64,000 nucleotides of DNA, from assembly GCA_017465865.1 (NCBI GenBank), contig JAFTVF010000006.1, positions 124,001-188,000 on the forward strand. Direction: 5' to 3'. A program made the position numbers and the translations under genes. Below are positions 44,633 through 54,586 of this stretch, in pieces. The notes beneath the pieces were generated by a model. The model did not search any database. It was not told the DNA's origin and was given only the letters and a program-made list of their open reading frames with translations. The DNA comes from Clostridia bacterium (GTDB taxonomy: Bacteria > Bacillota > Clostridia > Christensenellales > Borkfalkiaceae). Within the stretch, counting starts at the first letter, position 1. The number at the start of each line of letters is the position of its first letter.

Positions 44633-45420
44633 GAGCGGATAAATATTTTGCGGAAAAATTCGGTTCAAGAACGAAAGCCGCGGAAGCGATTGAGAAAGGC
44701 TGGGTGCTTGTGAACGGGAAAGCGATAAAGCCGAAAACGGAAATTACCGAAACGGATACGGTTACGATCGTTCAGCCCAAGGACTTGTTCGTTTCGAACG
44801 GCGGTTATAAATTAGACCGTGCGATCAAAGCGTTTGGCGTGGATTGTAAGGGCAAGACCTTTGCCGATATCGGCGCGAGCACGGGCGGTTTTACCGATTG
44901 TCTGTTGCAAAACGGAGCAAAGAAAGTCTACGCGATCGACGTGGGCGAGAGTTTATTGCATGAGAGCTTGCAAGATCGGTCGGAGATCGTGCGTATGGAA
45001 AATACCAACGCGCGGTATCTCACGAAAACGGATTTTTCAGACGATCTCGACGGTGTGGTAACGGACGTAAGTTTTATTTCTTTGCGCTTGATTTTTCCCG
45101 TGATCAAGGAGATATTAAAAGAAACGGGGGAAGCGTTCGTGTTGATAAAACCGCAATTCGAGTGCGAGAAAAAGCATATCGGAAAGAGCGGGATCGTCGC
45201 GCCGTCCGCGCATGCGGAGATTGTAAAAAAAGTGCTCGGATATTTATATGAAAACGGGTTATTTGCATACGATATCGTAAACGCACCCGTTCGGAAAGGA
45301 AAAAATATCGAATACGTTTTGCGTTGCGGCTTAGAAATGCAAAAAGCCAAAAAGGAAACGGAAATACTGGCAAAGATCAAAGAATTTGTACAAAAAAATT
45401 CAGCAGGGGAATTACAGTAA
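44629..45420 (+). CDS. tlyA: TlyA-family rRNA 2'-O-methyltransferase
   Basis: 263 residues: S4 RNA-binding domain (1-60; RADKYFAEKFGSRTKAAEAIEKG) and an FtsJ-type SAM methyltransferase with ADIGASTGGFTDCLL and VTDVSFISLRLIFP. Hemolysin A/TlyA family; methylates ribosomal RNA. Coupled to dxs by ATGA. Confidence 0.93.
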   Translation: MRADKYFAEKFGSRTKAAEAIEKGWVLVNGKAIKPKTEITETDTVTIVQPKDLFVSNGGYKLDRAIKAFGVDCKGKTFADIGASTGGFTDCLLQNGAKKVYAIDVGESLLHESLQDRSEIVRMENTNARYLTKTDFSDDLDGVVTDVSFISLRLIFPVIKEILKETGEAFVLIKPQFECEKKHIGKSGIVAPSAHAEIVKKVLGYLYENGLFAYDIVNAPVRKGKNIEYVLRCGLEMQKAKKETEILAKIKEFVQKNSAGELQ

Positions 45421-45440
45421 ATTTTATACCGGAGAAAAAG

Positions 45441-46247
45441 ATGAAAATCGGGGTTTTGGGCAATAAATCAAAGGTAAAAAACGTAGAAACGATCGAGGAG
45501 ATCGTGCGTTTTTTACAGGAAGCGGGATATGAAACCGTAAAATTTGCTTCGCATAAAGAGATCGACGGCGTAGACGTCGTCGTAGTGCTCGGCGGAGACG
45601 GCGCTATTTTGCACGCCGCTGTGATTGCCGCACAAAAAGGCGTGAAAATTATCGGCATCAACTACGGCAATCTCGGCTTTTTAACGGAATACGAAAAGAC
45701 GGAGCGCGAACGCGTAAAAGAGATTTTGTCAAGGCTGGAAACGGATAGCTGTCAAATCGTAAAACGCAGTCTTTTACAAGTGCAGATCAAGGACAAGACC
45801 TTTTACGCGCTGAACGAGATCGCCATTCAACGGGACTACGGATTGCTTTCTACCGCTTCTACGCAGATACTCAGCTTGGAAGTACAAGCGAAAGAGGGCA
45901 AGGATATCATTGCAGGCGACGGCTTGCTGGTATGTACGCCGACGGGCTCGACGGCGTATTCGCTGTCCGCAGGCGGGGCAATTTTGACCCCTGAAGTGCC
46001 CGTGTTTATGCTGACGCCCATTTGCGCGTTTTCCATGCGCGCGAGACCGATCGTGTTTGCGGACACGGACGAGTTCACAATCAAGATCTCCAAGGGCAGG
46101 TCGATCGTGCTTGCAGACGGCGGCGTGATCGCCGCATTGCCCGAGGGCACGGAAATTCATATTAAAAAAGCTCCGTTTACGGCGGATTTCCCCGTGAAAG
46201 AGGATTCGGACTTTTTTGCCAAAGTAAGAAATAAATTGAACGGTTAA
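45441..46247 (+). CDS. nadK: NAD kinase
   Basis: 268 residues from ATG 45441 (GGAG upstream). Signature VVVLGGDGAILHA and TPTGSTAYSLSAGG; makes NADP. Homology starts at KIGVLGNKSK, so upstream in-frame codons inside tlyA are not used. Confidence 0.95.
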   Translation: MKIGVLGNKSKVKNVETIEEIVRFLQEAGYETVKFASHKEIDGVDVVVVLGGDGAILHAAVIAAQKGVKIIGINYGNLGFLTEYEKTERERVKEILSRLETDSCQIVKRSLLQVQIKDKTFYALNEIAIQRDYGLLSTASTQILSLEVQAKEGKDIIAGDGLLVCTPTGSTAYSLSAGGAILTPEVPVFMLTPICAFSMRARPIVFADTDEFTIKISKGRSIVLADGGVIAALPEGTEIHIKKAPFTADFPVKEDSDFFAKVRNKLNG

Positions 46248-46274
46248 ATATATCAAGGAAAGGGGTAACAAAAT

Positions 46275-46727
46275 ATGTTAAGGTCAGCTCGGCACGCTAA
46301 AATTTTAGAGATCATCGCGCACAACGAGATAGAAACGCAAGAAGAGCTTTGCGAGGAGCTCAACAAACTCAATTACGTGGTTACGCAAGCGACGATTTCG
46401 CGGGATATCCGTGATTTGCATCTTTTCAAGGTCGCAGGGATCGTGAAAAAGTACCGCTACGCATACATAAACGACGGGGAAAGCGAGATCTCGCCGAAGA
46501 TGAAGAGCTTGTTCCGCGATTGCGTAGTGTCCGTAAAGATCGCGCAAAACCTTGTGGTTATCAAAACGCTTTCGGGCAACGGCGCGAACGCGGGCGCGGT
46601 TGTGGATAAGCTCAATCACGAGGAGATCGTGGGGTCAGTCGCGGGCGACGATACGCTGTTGATCGTTTGCACGGATAACCGAGCCGCGGAAACGGTCGTG
46701 GAGAAAATTAACGAATTCATGAGATAA
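46275..46727 (+). CDS. argR: Arginine repressor ArgR/AhrC
   Basis: 150 residues: N-terminal winged helix (ARHAKILEIIAHNEIETQEEL..VTQATISRDIRDLHL) and C-terminal arginine-binding hexamerisation domain with GNGANAGAVVDKL and GSVAGDDTLLIVC. Located before recN as in Bacillus. Confidence 0.95.
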   Translation: MLRSARHAKILEIIAHNEIETQEELCEELNKLNYVVTQATISRDIRDLHLFKVAGIVKKYRYAYINDGESEISPKMKSLFRDCVVSVKIAQNLVVIKTLSGNGANAGAVVDKLNHEEIVGSVAGDDTLLIVCTDNRAAETVVEKINEFMR

Positions 46728-46737
46728 GGAATAGGAT

Positions 46738-48438
46738 ATGTTATCCAGACTTACCATTAAAAACGTAGCGTTGATAGAACGGGCGGAGCTTGATTTTTGC
46801 GAGGGCTTGAACGTTTTATCGGGGGAAACGGGCGCAGGCAAATCGGTCATACTCGATTCTGTCAATTTTGTGTTGGGCGCAAAAGCCGATCGGTCTATGA
46901 TCCGTTACGGCGAAACGGAATGTCTTGTAAAGGCGGAATTTGTCGTGCCTGATAGCTCGAAAGCGGTGCAAACGTTACGGGAAATGGATATCGATACGGA
47001 CGGGGAGATTATTATTTCCCGTAAGTTTTCGGAAACGGGCAAAAACGCGATCAAAATCAACGGCAACGCCGTAACGGCGGCGATGCTTCGGAAAGTAACC
47101 GATTTCCTCGTGGACGTACACGGTCAGAGCGAGCATTTCTTTTTATTAAAGGAAAGCAATCAGCTGAAAACGCTGGATAACGTGATCGGCGGGGAATTAA
47201 CGGCTAAAAAAGAAGAATTAGCCATTCTTTTGAAAGAGAAGAAAGAAATTCAGGAACGGATCGCTTTGCTCGGCGGGAACGAGCAGGAACGCGGACGGCG
47301 TTTGGATATCTTACAGTTTCAGATTGAAGAGATTGAAACCGTAGATATGCAAGAGGGTGAGGAAGAAGAGCTTGTATCCAAACGCAATAAAATCAATAAT
47401 CTCGAAAAAATCATCACCGCCGTACGGGAAGCGACGGAGGCTTTGTCGGGAGAACGCGGAGCTGCGGACGGGATACGGTATGCAAGCCGTGCGATCGTGG
47501 GCATTTCACGGTTGGATAACGCGTATGCGGAAATTTGCGACAGACTGGAAACGCTTGCGGGCGACGCGGAGGATATCGTTGCGAGCTTGTCCGATCTTGC
47601 AGACGAGCTGTATTTTGACGAAAACGAGGCGAATGAAATAGAAGTCCGTTTGGACGCTATCCGCGGCTTAAAGCGCAAATACGGCGCGGATAAAAGGGAA
47701 ATAGACGGGTATTTAGAGAAAATCCGCGCGGAATACGAGTTGTTGTCCGATTGCGAAGGACAGTACGCCTCGCTGACTTCGGCAAAAGAAAAAACGGAGA
47801 AAAAGATTTATAAACTTTGCCGTGAATTGACCGAGCTTCGTAAAACGCAAGGCAAGGCGTTTTGCGGGCGCGTAACGGAAGAATTGAAAACGTTGAACAT
47901 TGCAAGCGCGCAATTTGATATTCAATTTAAGGACTATACCTTTGACGATATAGACAGCGCGAATACGAACGGTTTGGACGATATTTGTTTCCTGTTTTCC
48001 GCAAACGCGGGCGAGCCGATGAAATCGCTCGGTAAAATCATAAGCGGCGGGGAAATGAGCCGATTTATGCTTGCCGTCAAAACGCAGCTTTCCGATATAA
48101 ACGAGATATCGACCTATATCTTCGACGAGATCGACGCGGGGATTAGCGGAAAAACCGCGAAAGTCGTAGGCGAAAAACTTGCAAGGATCGCAAAAAACAC
48201 GCAAATTATCGCCGTTTCGCACCTCGCGCAGATTGCCTCGATGAGCGATCGGGAGTTTTTGATCGAAAAGCAAGAGGAAAGCGGTAAAACGCTGACCAAG
48301 GTATACGCTTTGAGCGAAGAAGAGAAAACGAAAGAAATCGTCCGACTGCTTGGCGGCAACGACGGGGATGAGTATGCGCTCAAACACGCCGAGGAATTGT
48401 TAAAACAGGCAAAAGAATACAAAAACAACATAAACTGA
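46738..48438 (+). CDS. recN: DNA repair protein RecN
   Basis: 566 residues, SMC-like: Walker A GETGAGKSVILD near residue 30, coiled coil about 150-380, signature ISGGEMSRFMLAVK and Walker B YIFDEIDAGISG. Works in double-strand-break repair. No LexA-like box was found directly upstream; 10 bases separate it from argR. Confidence 0.96.
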   Translation: MLSRLTIKNVALIERAELDFCEGLNVLSGETGAGKSVILDSVNFVLGAKADRSMIRYGETECLVKAEFVVPDSSKAVQTLREMDIDTDGEIIISRKFSETGKNAIKINGNAVTAAMLRKVTDFLVDVHGQSEHFFLLKESNQLKTLDNVIGGELTAKKEELAILLKEKKEIQERIALLGGNEQERGRRLDILQFQIEEIETVDMQEGEEEELVSKRNKINNLEKIITAVREATEALSGERGAADGIRYASRAIVGISRLDNAYAEICDRLETLAGDAEDIVASLSDLADELYFDENEANEIEVRLDAIRGLKRKYGADKREIDGYLEKIRAEYELLSDCEGQYASLTSAKEKTEKKIYKLCRELTELRKTQGKAFCGRVTEELKTLNIASAQFDIQFKDYTFDDIDSANTNGLDDICFLFSANAGEPMKSLGKIISGGEMSRFMLAVKTQLSDINEISTYIFDEIDAGISGKTAKVVGEKLARIAKNTQIIAVSHLAQIASMSDREFLIEKQEESGKTLTKVYALSEEEKTKEIVRLLGGNDGDEYALKHAEELLKQAKEYKNNIN

Positions 48439-48520
48439 CAGGAGTTTTGCCTGAAAAAACGAAATATTTCGAATAGAATACACCTGATTTACGCAAATTA
48501 TCTCTTAAACGGAGGAAAAT

Positions 48521-49528
48521 ATGCGCAAATCAGGTATTTTTATTTTGGGGGCGGCATTGTCCTTCGCGTTCACTTTTGGCGGCTACGGCGTTATCCATGC
48601 GTCCGCAGACGAAAAAATGGTTTACGTAGGAGGAATGTCCGCCGGTTTTACTTTGAAAACGGGCGGAGCGCAGGTTATCGGAACTTGCGAAGTCATCGGC
48701 GAAAACGGTACGGCGTGCCCCGCGCAGGACGCAGGATTGCGCGCAGGGGATTGTATATATAAAGTAGCGGGAATCAAGGTCGATTCCATACAGGAATTAA
48801 ACGAAATCGTCAATAAAAGCCAAGGCAAAACTTTGGAATTTGAAGTCGGGCGAGGCAGTGAAACTTTTTCCGTGAAAATTCGGCCGATCAAAGACAAAAC
48901 GACCGAGCGTTATAAAATCGGCGTTTTAATCCGCGACAGCGTTTCGGGGATCGGTACGGTTACCTATATCGATAAAACCAACGGCCGTTTCGGTTCGCTC
49001 GGGCATTCGGTTACGAGTGAAAATAAACAAGAAATGCAAATCTCGGACGGTACGGTATACGAATGCAGTATCGTCGGCGTGTGTAAAGGCGTACGGGGCA
49101 GAGCGGGCGAGCTTCGCGGTATGTTTTTGAACGATAAAGAGCTTGGAAGCGCCGAAAAACTCTGCGATTGCGGGATTTTCGGGAAAATATCCGCGGATTT
49201 TGAGGTGGACGAACTTATGAGCATCGTAGCTTCTTCGGAGACCGTAAAACCCGGGAATGCGTGTATCTATTCAACGGTCAACGGCATCAGCCCGAAAAAA
49301 TACGATATCGAGATCGTAAAAGTGGATAAGCATAATAAAGAGAATAAAAATTACGTGATTCGAATTACCGACGACGAATTGATTTCCGAAACGGGCGGTA
49401 TCGTGCAGGGAATGAGCGGAAGCCCGATCATACAAGACGGTAAACTGGTAGGGGCGGTAACGCACGTATTTTTGAACGATCCTACGCGCGGTTACGGTAT
49501 TGATATTCAAACGATGTTAAAAGAATGA
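48521..49528 (+). CDS. spoIVB: SpoIVB serine peptidase
   Basis: 335 residues; forespore-secreted protease that triggers pro-sigma-K processing. N-terminal signal/anchor (5-27), PDZ domain about 50-130 (AQDAGLRAGDCIYKVAGIKV), S55 peptidase domain with catalytic His in SLGHSV (about 160) and Ser in GMSGSPI (about 299). GGAGG before the ATG. spo0A, the usual next gene, is not here. Confidence 0.94.
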   Translation: MRKSGIFILGAALSFAFTFGGYGVIHASADEKMVYVGGMSAGFTLKTGGAQVIGTCEVIGENGTACPAQDAGLRAGDCIYKVAGIKVDSIQELNEIVNKSQGKTLEFEVGRGSETFSVKIRPIKDKTTERYKIGVLIRDSVSGIGTVTYIDKTNGRFGSLGHSVTSENKQEMQISDGTVYECSIVGVCKGVRGRAGELRGMFLNDKELGSAEKLCDCGIFGKISADFEVDELMSIVASSETVKPGNACIYSTVNGISPKKYDIEIVKVDKHNKENKNYVIRITDDELISETGGIVQGMSGSPIIQDGKLVGAVTHVFLNDPTRGYGIDIQTMLKE

Positions 49529-49582
49529 CTATTATGTAAGACATAGCAGTTTTGAATTGTCAGACAATAGGAGGGAAAAAGA

Positions 49583-50797
49583 ATGAAAAAGGTTGCAGGA
49601 ATTTTAATCGGTACGGCGCTTCTTTGCGGGGTTGGAGGCGCAAAACTTGCGCCTTACGGAAAACAGACTGCGATACGGGCAAACGCGGCTGTATATGAGG
49701 AAATCAAAGGGATCGAATGTATGTCAGAGGGATTGCAAACCCGTGCAAAATCGGCGTATTTGATGGAATACGGTACGGGTACGGTGATGTTTTCGCAGAA
49801 CGAGAAAGAGCATTTGCCGATTGCGAGTATGTGCAAGATTATGACCTTGCTGCTTGCTTTTGACGCGATTGAAGCGGGTGCGCTCGATATAAACGAGGAG
49901 ATCACGGTCAGCGAACGGGCGGCTTCGATGGGCGGTTCGCAGGTGTTTTTGGAAGCGAATGCAAAATATCCCGTAAGGGAATTGATAAAGAGCATCGTCG
50001 TCTGCTCGGCAAACGACAGTTGCGTGGCAATGGCGGAACGGATCGCAGGCGGAGAAAGTATTTTCGTGGAAAGAATGAACGCGAAAGCAAAGGAGATCGG
50101 GGCAAACGATACGCTGTTTGCGAATTGTACGGGATTACCCAAAGAACCGCAGTATTCCTGCGCGAAAGACGCGGCGATCATGTTGAAGAATTTGCTTGCG
50201 CACGAGGAATATTTTGAATACGGCAAGGTGTGGATGGATAAATTTATGCATCCAAAAGGGCGGTATACGGAAATTACGAATACGAATAAGCTCGTGCGTT
50301 TCTACGACGGTTGCGACGGCGGTAAAACGGGCTTTACAAACGAAGCGGGGTTCTGTCTTGCGGCTACCGCAAAGCGGGATAATCTGCGCGTGATTTCCGT
50401 AGTCATCGGCGAACAAAACAGCGCGAACCGTTTTGAGGATACGCGCACGATGTTCGATTACGCCTTTGCGAATTATGCCGTAACGCCCGTCGTGGAAGCG
50501 GGTTCGGTTTTAGATAAAAAAGCCGTTGTCAGCGGCGGGAAAGAAAAGACCGTTGCGGTTACGCCGTCGCGGACGGCAAGCGTATTTTCAAGGCGCGGCG
50601 AAAAGAGCGGCGTTACGATGGAAGTCAATTTGAATAAATTAAAAGCGCCCGTAGAAAAAGGGGAAAACGCGGGCGAGCTGGTTTTATTCAAAGACGGCGT
50701 AGAAATCGACCGCGTACCGCTGATTGCTTGCGAGAAAGTAGAGAAAGCGACATTCCTCGACCGCTTGAAAGATATTGCAAGGAATTGGAACGGTTAA
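49583..50797 (+). CDS. D-alanyl-D-alanine carboxypeptidase (DacF-like)
   Basis: 404 residues: signal peptide, S11 peptidase domain with SxxK in ASMCKI, SxN in CSANDSC and KTG in GGKTGFT, then a C-terminal PBP5-like beta domain ending with an amphipathic helix (FLDRLKDIARNW). Trims peptidoglycan stem peptides. AGGAGGG before the ATG. Confidence 0.9.
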   Translation: MKKVAGILIGTALLCGVGGAKLAPYGKQTAIRANAAVYEEIKGIECMSEGLQTRAKSAYLMEYGTGTVMFSQNEKEHLPIASMCKIMTLLLAFDAIEAGALDINEEITVSERAASMGGSQVFLEANAKYPVRELIKSIVVCSANDSCVAMAERIAGGESIFVERMNAKAKEIGANDTLFANCTGLPKEPQYSCAKDAAIMLKNLLAHEEYFEYGKVWMDKFMHPKGRYTEITNTNKLVRFYDGCDGGKTGFTNEAGFCLAATAKRDNLRVISVVIGEQNSANRFEDTRTMFDYAFANYAVTPVVEAGSVLDKKAVVSGGKEKTVAVTPSRTASVFSRRGEKSGVTMEVNLNKLKAPVEKGENAGELVLFKDGVEIDRVPLIACEKVEKATFLDRLKDIARNWNG

Positions 50798-50813
50798 TCT
50801 TAAAAAAAACTAA

Positions 50814-50858
50814 AAAAATCCGTTTTTGCGAAAAAAATCGGCAAAGACGGATTTTTCC
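50814..50858 (+). terminator. Terminator after the carboxypeptidase
   Basis: Stem AAAAATCCGT / ACGGATTTTT with a 23-base loop; T run. Confidence 0.7.
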
Positions 50859-50880
50859 TTGAAAAAACCGCTTTCAGCCG

Positions 50881-50909
50881 TTGCATTTTGTCGATAAATC
50901 TGCTAAAAT
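50881..50909 (+). promoter_or_regulatory. Promoter of lysA
   Basis: TTGCAT, 17 bases, TAAAAT. Confidence 0.7.
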
Positions 50910-50941
50910 AATGATAAGTTTGAAATTCAAAAGAGGATTTT

Positions 50942-52279
50942 ATGAACGAGAGAGAAACACTGAAAATCAACGGAAAAGGGCATTTGGAGCTTGGCGGCGC
51001 GGATTGCGTGGAGCTTGCCGAGAAATTCGGCACGCCGCTCTATCTTTTCGACGAGGCGTATATCCGCAAAATGATGCGCGTATACCGCGATACTCTTGAA
51101 AAGCAATACGGCGGAAACGGTTTGGTGCTGTATGCTTCCAAAGCCTTTTCCTGTAAGGCGATCTACCGCATCGCCGACGAAGAAAATATCGGCGTGGACG
51201 TCGTGTCGGGCGGTGAATTGTATACGGCGCTCCAAGCGGGCTTTCCTGCCGAAAAAATCTATATGCACGGGAATAATAAACTCGATTACGAGATCGGGGA
51301 AGCGCTGGATGCGGGAATCGGTTGTATCGTAGCCGACGCGTATTCCGAGATCGATAAGATCGACGCGGAATCGGCGAAGCGTGGGATCTGTCAGAAAATT
51401 TTACTGCGTATCAACCCCGGCGTTGAGGCGCATACGCACGCGTTCGTGCAAACGGCGACGACGGACAGTAAATTCGGGTTCTCCGTTGCGGACGGAACGG
51501 CGGAAGCGGTAACGGCGTACGCTATGAAAAAAAATAACGTCCGTTTAGAGGGCTATCATTGCCATATCGGCTCGCAAATCTTCGAAAAGGAATCGTTCGT
51601 GATCGCGGTAGAAAAATGTATGGACTTCGCGGCGGACATGCGCGAAAAGCTCGGATTTGAGTTGAAAACGCTCAACTTAGGCGGGGGATACGGCGTTTGG
51701 TACACGGACGAGGACAGAAAAATTCCTGCGGAGGGGTATGCGGAATATATTGAGGCATTGCTTGAAAAGGTAAAGGAAAAAGCCAAGGAAAAGGAAATGC
51801 GGCTTCCGTATCTACTCATCGAACCGGGGCGTTCGATCGTAGGCGAGGCGGGCGTTACGCTGTATACCGTCGGCAGGATCAAGGATATCCCCGGCGTTAA
51901 AAAATACGTCGCGATCGACGGCGGTATGTTCGATAATCCCCGTTACGCACTGTACGAATCCAAATACACGCCCGTGCTTGCCAACCGAGCGGCGGAAGAG
52001 CCGACGGAGATCGTAACGATCGCTGGCAAATGCTGTGAAAGCGGTGATATTATCGCGGCGAACGTCGCTTTGCCGAAAGCGGAAACGGGGGATATCCTCG
52101 CCGTGCTTTCGACGGGCGCGTATAACTATTCGATGGCGATGAACTATAACCGTAATATGATCCCGCCTTGCGTGCTCGTAAGCCAAGGACAAGCGGAGTA
52201 TATCGTTCTGCCGCAGTCGTATGCGGATCTAACGCGGAACGACGTGATCCCTGCGCGGCTTAAAAAAAAGACAAAATAA
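50942..52279 (+). CDS. lysA: Diaminopimelate decarboxylase
   Basis: 445 residues. PLP lysine in LYASKAFSCKAI, GGELYTALQAGF, HIGSQI, GGGYGVWY, EPGRSIVGEAG and CESGDII. Makes lysine from meso-DAP. AGAGGA before the ATG; single-gene unit. Confidence 0.95.
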   Translation: MNERETLKINGKGHLELGGADCVELAEKFGTPLYLFDEAYIRKMMRVYRDTLEKQYGGNGLVLYASKAFSCKAIYRIADEENIGVDVVSGGELYTALQAGFPAEKIYMHGNNKLDYEIGEALDAGIGCIVADAYSEIDKIDAESAKRGICQKILLRINPGVEAHTHAFVQTATTDSKFGFSVADGTAEAVTAYAMKKNNVRLEGYHCHIGSQIFEKESFVIAVEKCMDFAADMREKLGFELKTLNLGGGYGVWYTDEDRKIPAEGYAEYIEALLEKVKEKAKEKEMRLPYLLIEPGRSIVGEAGVTLYTVGRIKDIPGVKKYVAIDGGMFDNPRYALYESKYTPVLANRAAEEPTEIVTIAGKCCESGDIIAANVALPKAETGDILAVLSTGAYNYSMAMNYNRNMIPPCVLVSQGQAEYIVLPQSYADLTRNDVIPARLKKKTK

Positions 52280-52294
52280 ATTCCCGTTCACAAA

Positions 52295-52321
52295 AAAAGG
52301 ACAGAAAAACCCGTCCTTTTC
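52295..52321 (+). terminator. Terminator after lysA
   Basis: AAAAGGAC / GTCCTTTT stem with a ten-base loop; the T tract is short. Confidence 0.65.
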
Positions 52322-52343
52322 TTGAAAATAACACACGGCGGAC

Positions 52344-52372
52344 TTGCAATTTTTACGGAAATATGATATAAT
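52344..52372 (+). promoter_or_regulatory. Promoter of the M50 protease-scpAB unit
   Basis: TTGCAA, 17 bases, TATAAT ending nine bases before the ATG; implies a near-leaderless mRNA. Confidence 0.75.
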
Positions 52373-52381
52373 TTTTCTATT

Positions 52382-53071
52382 ATGGAATACGTAGTATATT
52401 TATTGGCGAGTTTTCTGGCGGTAATGGTCGTAATTACCTTTCACGAATTCGCCCACGCCTACGCGGCGTACAAATGCGGCGACCCGACGGCGAAGTTTTC
52501 GGGGCGAATGACCCTCAATCCCTTGAAACATTTCGATCCGTTGGGGATATGTATGTTTGCGTTCGTGGGGTTCGGCTGGGCAAAGCCCGTTCCCGTCAAT
52601 CCGTATAATTTCAGAAAATACCGTTCGGGCGCGCTGTGGACTTCGGCGGCTGGGGTGATCATGAACTATCTCATGGCGTTCCTGTTCTATCCGTTGTTTA
52701 TTCTCGTCGTTTGGTACGTATGTCCGTTGGTTGCGGGGACGTATTTGGAACTCTTTTTATATTACCTGTTCAACTGCTTATTCGCGTATTCGCTGAGCTT
52801 TTGCGTATTTAATTTATTGCCCCTGTATCCGCTGGACGGATTTCGGATCGTGGACGCAACGAATACCACGCGCGGACCGATTTACAGATTTTTACGGCAA
52901 AACGGCTATTATATCCTGCTCGGCTTGATGCTCGTCAATATCCTTGCGGACAGAATTTGGTTTTTGGGGTATATCGATATACTCGGATATGCTATGAACT
53001 TCGCCGTGGATATTTTCGGCAGACCCATTTCTTTGCTGTGGGATTGGATATTCGGATTTATCATTAAATAG
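52382..53071 (+). CDS. Site-2 protease-like (M50) membrane metalloprotease
   Basis: 229 residues, about six membrane helices. Zinc site HEFAH near residue 21 and the second motif LLPLYPLDGFRI with the ligand Asp. Short M50B form of the YwhC/RseP-like group, common before scpA. No ribosome binding site is visible. Ends in TAG. Confidence 0.9.
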   Translation: MEYVVYLLASFLAVMVVITFHEFAHAYAAYKCGDPTAKFSGRMTLNPLKHFDPLGICMFAFVGFGWAKPVPVNPYNFRKYRSGALWTSAAGVIMNYLMAFLFYPLFILVVWYVCPLVAGTYLELFLYYLFNCLFAYSLSFCVFNLLPLYPLDGFRIVDATNTTRGPIYRFLRQNGYYILLGLMLVNILADRIWFLGYIDILGYAMNFAVDIFGRPISLLWDWIFGFIIK

Positions 53072-53081
53072 AGGAGAACCG

Positions 53082-53906
53082 ATGGAAAAAGAAAAATTAA
53101 CCGTTGCTTCGGTGAAAAACTTTGAAACGGAAGTGGACTATACGACCGTTCTTGAAAATTTCGAAGGTCCGCTCGATCTTCTGTTGTATCTCATCAAACA
53201 GGAAGAAATCGAGATCAAAGATATTTTCGTTTCACAGGTTACCGAGCAGTTCCTTTCGTATATGAAAGGCTTGCCGTATCTCGATCTTGATAAGGCAAGC
53301 GAATATCTCGATATCGCCGCAACGATCATCGATATCAAAGCGCGTAGTTTATTACCGCCGCCCGACGACGAATTTGAGGACTATTTCGACGGCGACGATC
53401 CTTTGGATACGGGCTACGACCCGAAAAGAGATCTTATTCAAGCCTTGGAAGAATACCAGACGGCAAAGAAGCTCAAAGAACGGGAAACGATCGGGTACAT
53501 ATTCAAAGAGCCTGATAAAGAGTTTTCCGCCGTACAGGTACAGTACACGGATATGACCCTCGACGGACTGATGAAAGCGTTCGCAAAAATGATGCTCCGT
53601 CGGGAAAGCCAAAAGCGGGACGCGCCTAAGGCTCGGGAAATCCCCAAAGACACGTTCACCGTCCGCGATAAGATCAAGCATATCCGTTCGACGGTCGCGG
53701 CAAGAGAGGCGATGAATTTTGAGGAATTGTTCAGCGAAGAGGCTTCCACGCCCGAAATCGTTACCACCTTTCAGGCGCTCTTGGAGCTGTTGAAGCATCA
53801 GTTTGTTTTGGTAGAGCAGGAAGATCTTTTCTCGAAGATTATCATTAAGAAAAATCCCAATAGAAGTGAGGACGAAGAAATTGGAGAAATTGACGAATAT
53901 AATTGA
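53082..53906 (+). CDS. scpA: Segregation and condensation protein ScpA
   Basis: 274 residues; kleisin of the SMC condensin. N-terminal FEGPLDLLLYLIKQEEIEIKDI and a long acidic middle, winged-helix C-terminus (VVTTFQALLELLKHQFVLVEQ). GGAG before the ATG. Confidence 0.95.
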   Translation: MEKEKLTVASVKNFETEVDYTTVLENFEGPLDLLLYLIKQEEIEIKDIFVSQVTEQFLSYMKGLPYLDLDKASEYLDIAATIIDIKARSLLPPPDDEFEDYFDGDDPLDTGYDPKRDLIQALEEYQTAKKLKERETIGYIFKEPDKEFSAVQVQYTDMTLDGLMKAFAKMMLRRESQKRDAPKAREIPKDTFTVRDKIKHIRSTVAAREAMNFEELFSEEASTPEIVTTFQALLELLKHQFVLVEQEDLFSKIIIKKNPNRSEDEEIGEIDEYN

Positions 53907-54555
53907 GGCTATTTTGTTTGCTTCGGGCGACGCAGTACCCATCGATCTGTTGCGTGAAAAGTTGGAAATCACCAAGAAAGAAGCGGACGAGGCGATCCGT
54001 CAGCTCGAAAAGAAATACACGGGGAATTGCGGTATACATTTATTGCATTTCAACCATAAGTTGCAGTTTGCTACCAATCCCGAATTCAAGGAAAAAGTAT
54101 CGCTCGTGCTTACGCCGATCCGCGAGAAAGAATTTACGCGGACGATTCTCGAATGTGCGGCGATCATCGCTTATAAACAGCCCGTTACGCGCGGGGAATT
54201 GGAAAACATTCGAGGCACGAACAGCGATTATGCGGTACAGACCTTGCTGGGCTTGGATATGATCGAGCCTTGCGGCAGAAAGGATTCGCCGGGCAGACCC
54301 GTTCAGTACGCTACGACGGATAATTTCTTGAAGCGTTTCAAACTCAAATCGTTGTCCGATTTGCCCGACTACGAAGAATTGATGAAGAAGATCGCGGAAA
54401 TGAGCGTAGTGGAGGAAACGAGCAATTATCTTTACGAAAAAGACGTATACGATCCCGACGCGGATACTGAAAACGCCGAAACGCCGAATAACGACGGCTT
54501 TGAATTGCCCGATTTCTTAAAAGATATCGAAGACGGGATTATAAAAATTCAATAA
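53881..54555 (+). CDS. scpB: Segregation and condensation protein ScpB
   Basis: 224 residues from TTG 53881, with GAGG about nine bases upstream; a GTG at 53866 is possible. Two winged helices: IIEAILFASGDAVPIDLL and ECAAIIAYKQPVTRGELENIRG..LIEPCGRKDSPGRP. Overlaps scpA by 26 bases. Acidic C-terminus. Confidence 0.93.
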   Translation: MEKLTNIIEAILFASGDAVPIDLLREKLEITKKEADEAIRQLEKKYTGNCGIHLLHFNHKLQFATNPEFKEKVSLVLTPIREKEFTRTILECAAIIAYKQPVTRGELENIRGTNSDYAVQTLLGLDMIEPCGRKDSPGRPVQYATTDNFLKRFKLKSLSDLPDYEELMKKIAEMSVVEETSNYLYEKDVYDPDADTENAETPNNDGFELPDFLKDIEDGIIKIQ

Positions 54556-54586
54556 TCCCTCTGACAAAAAATACATAGCTTTAACA

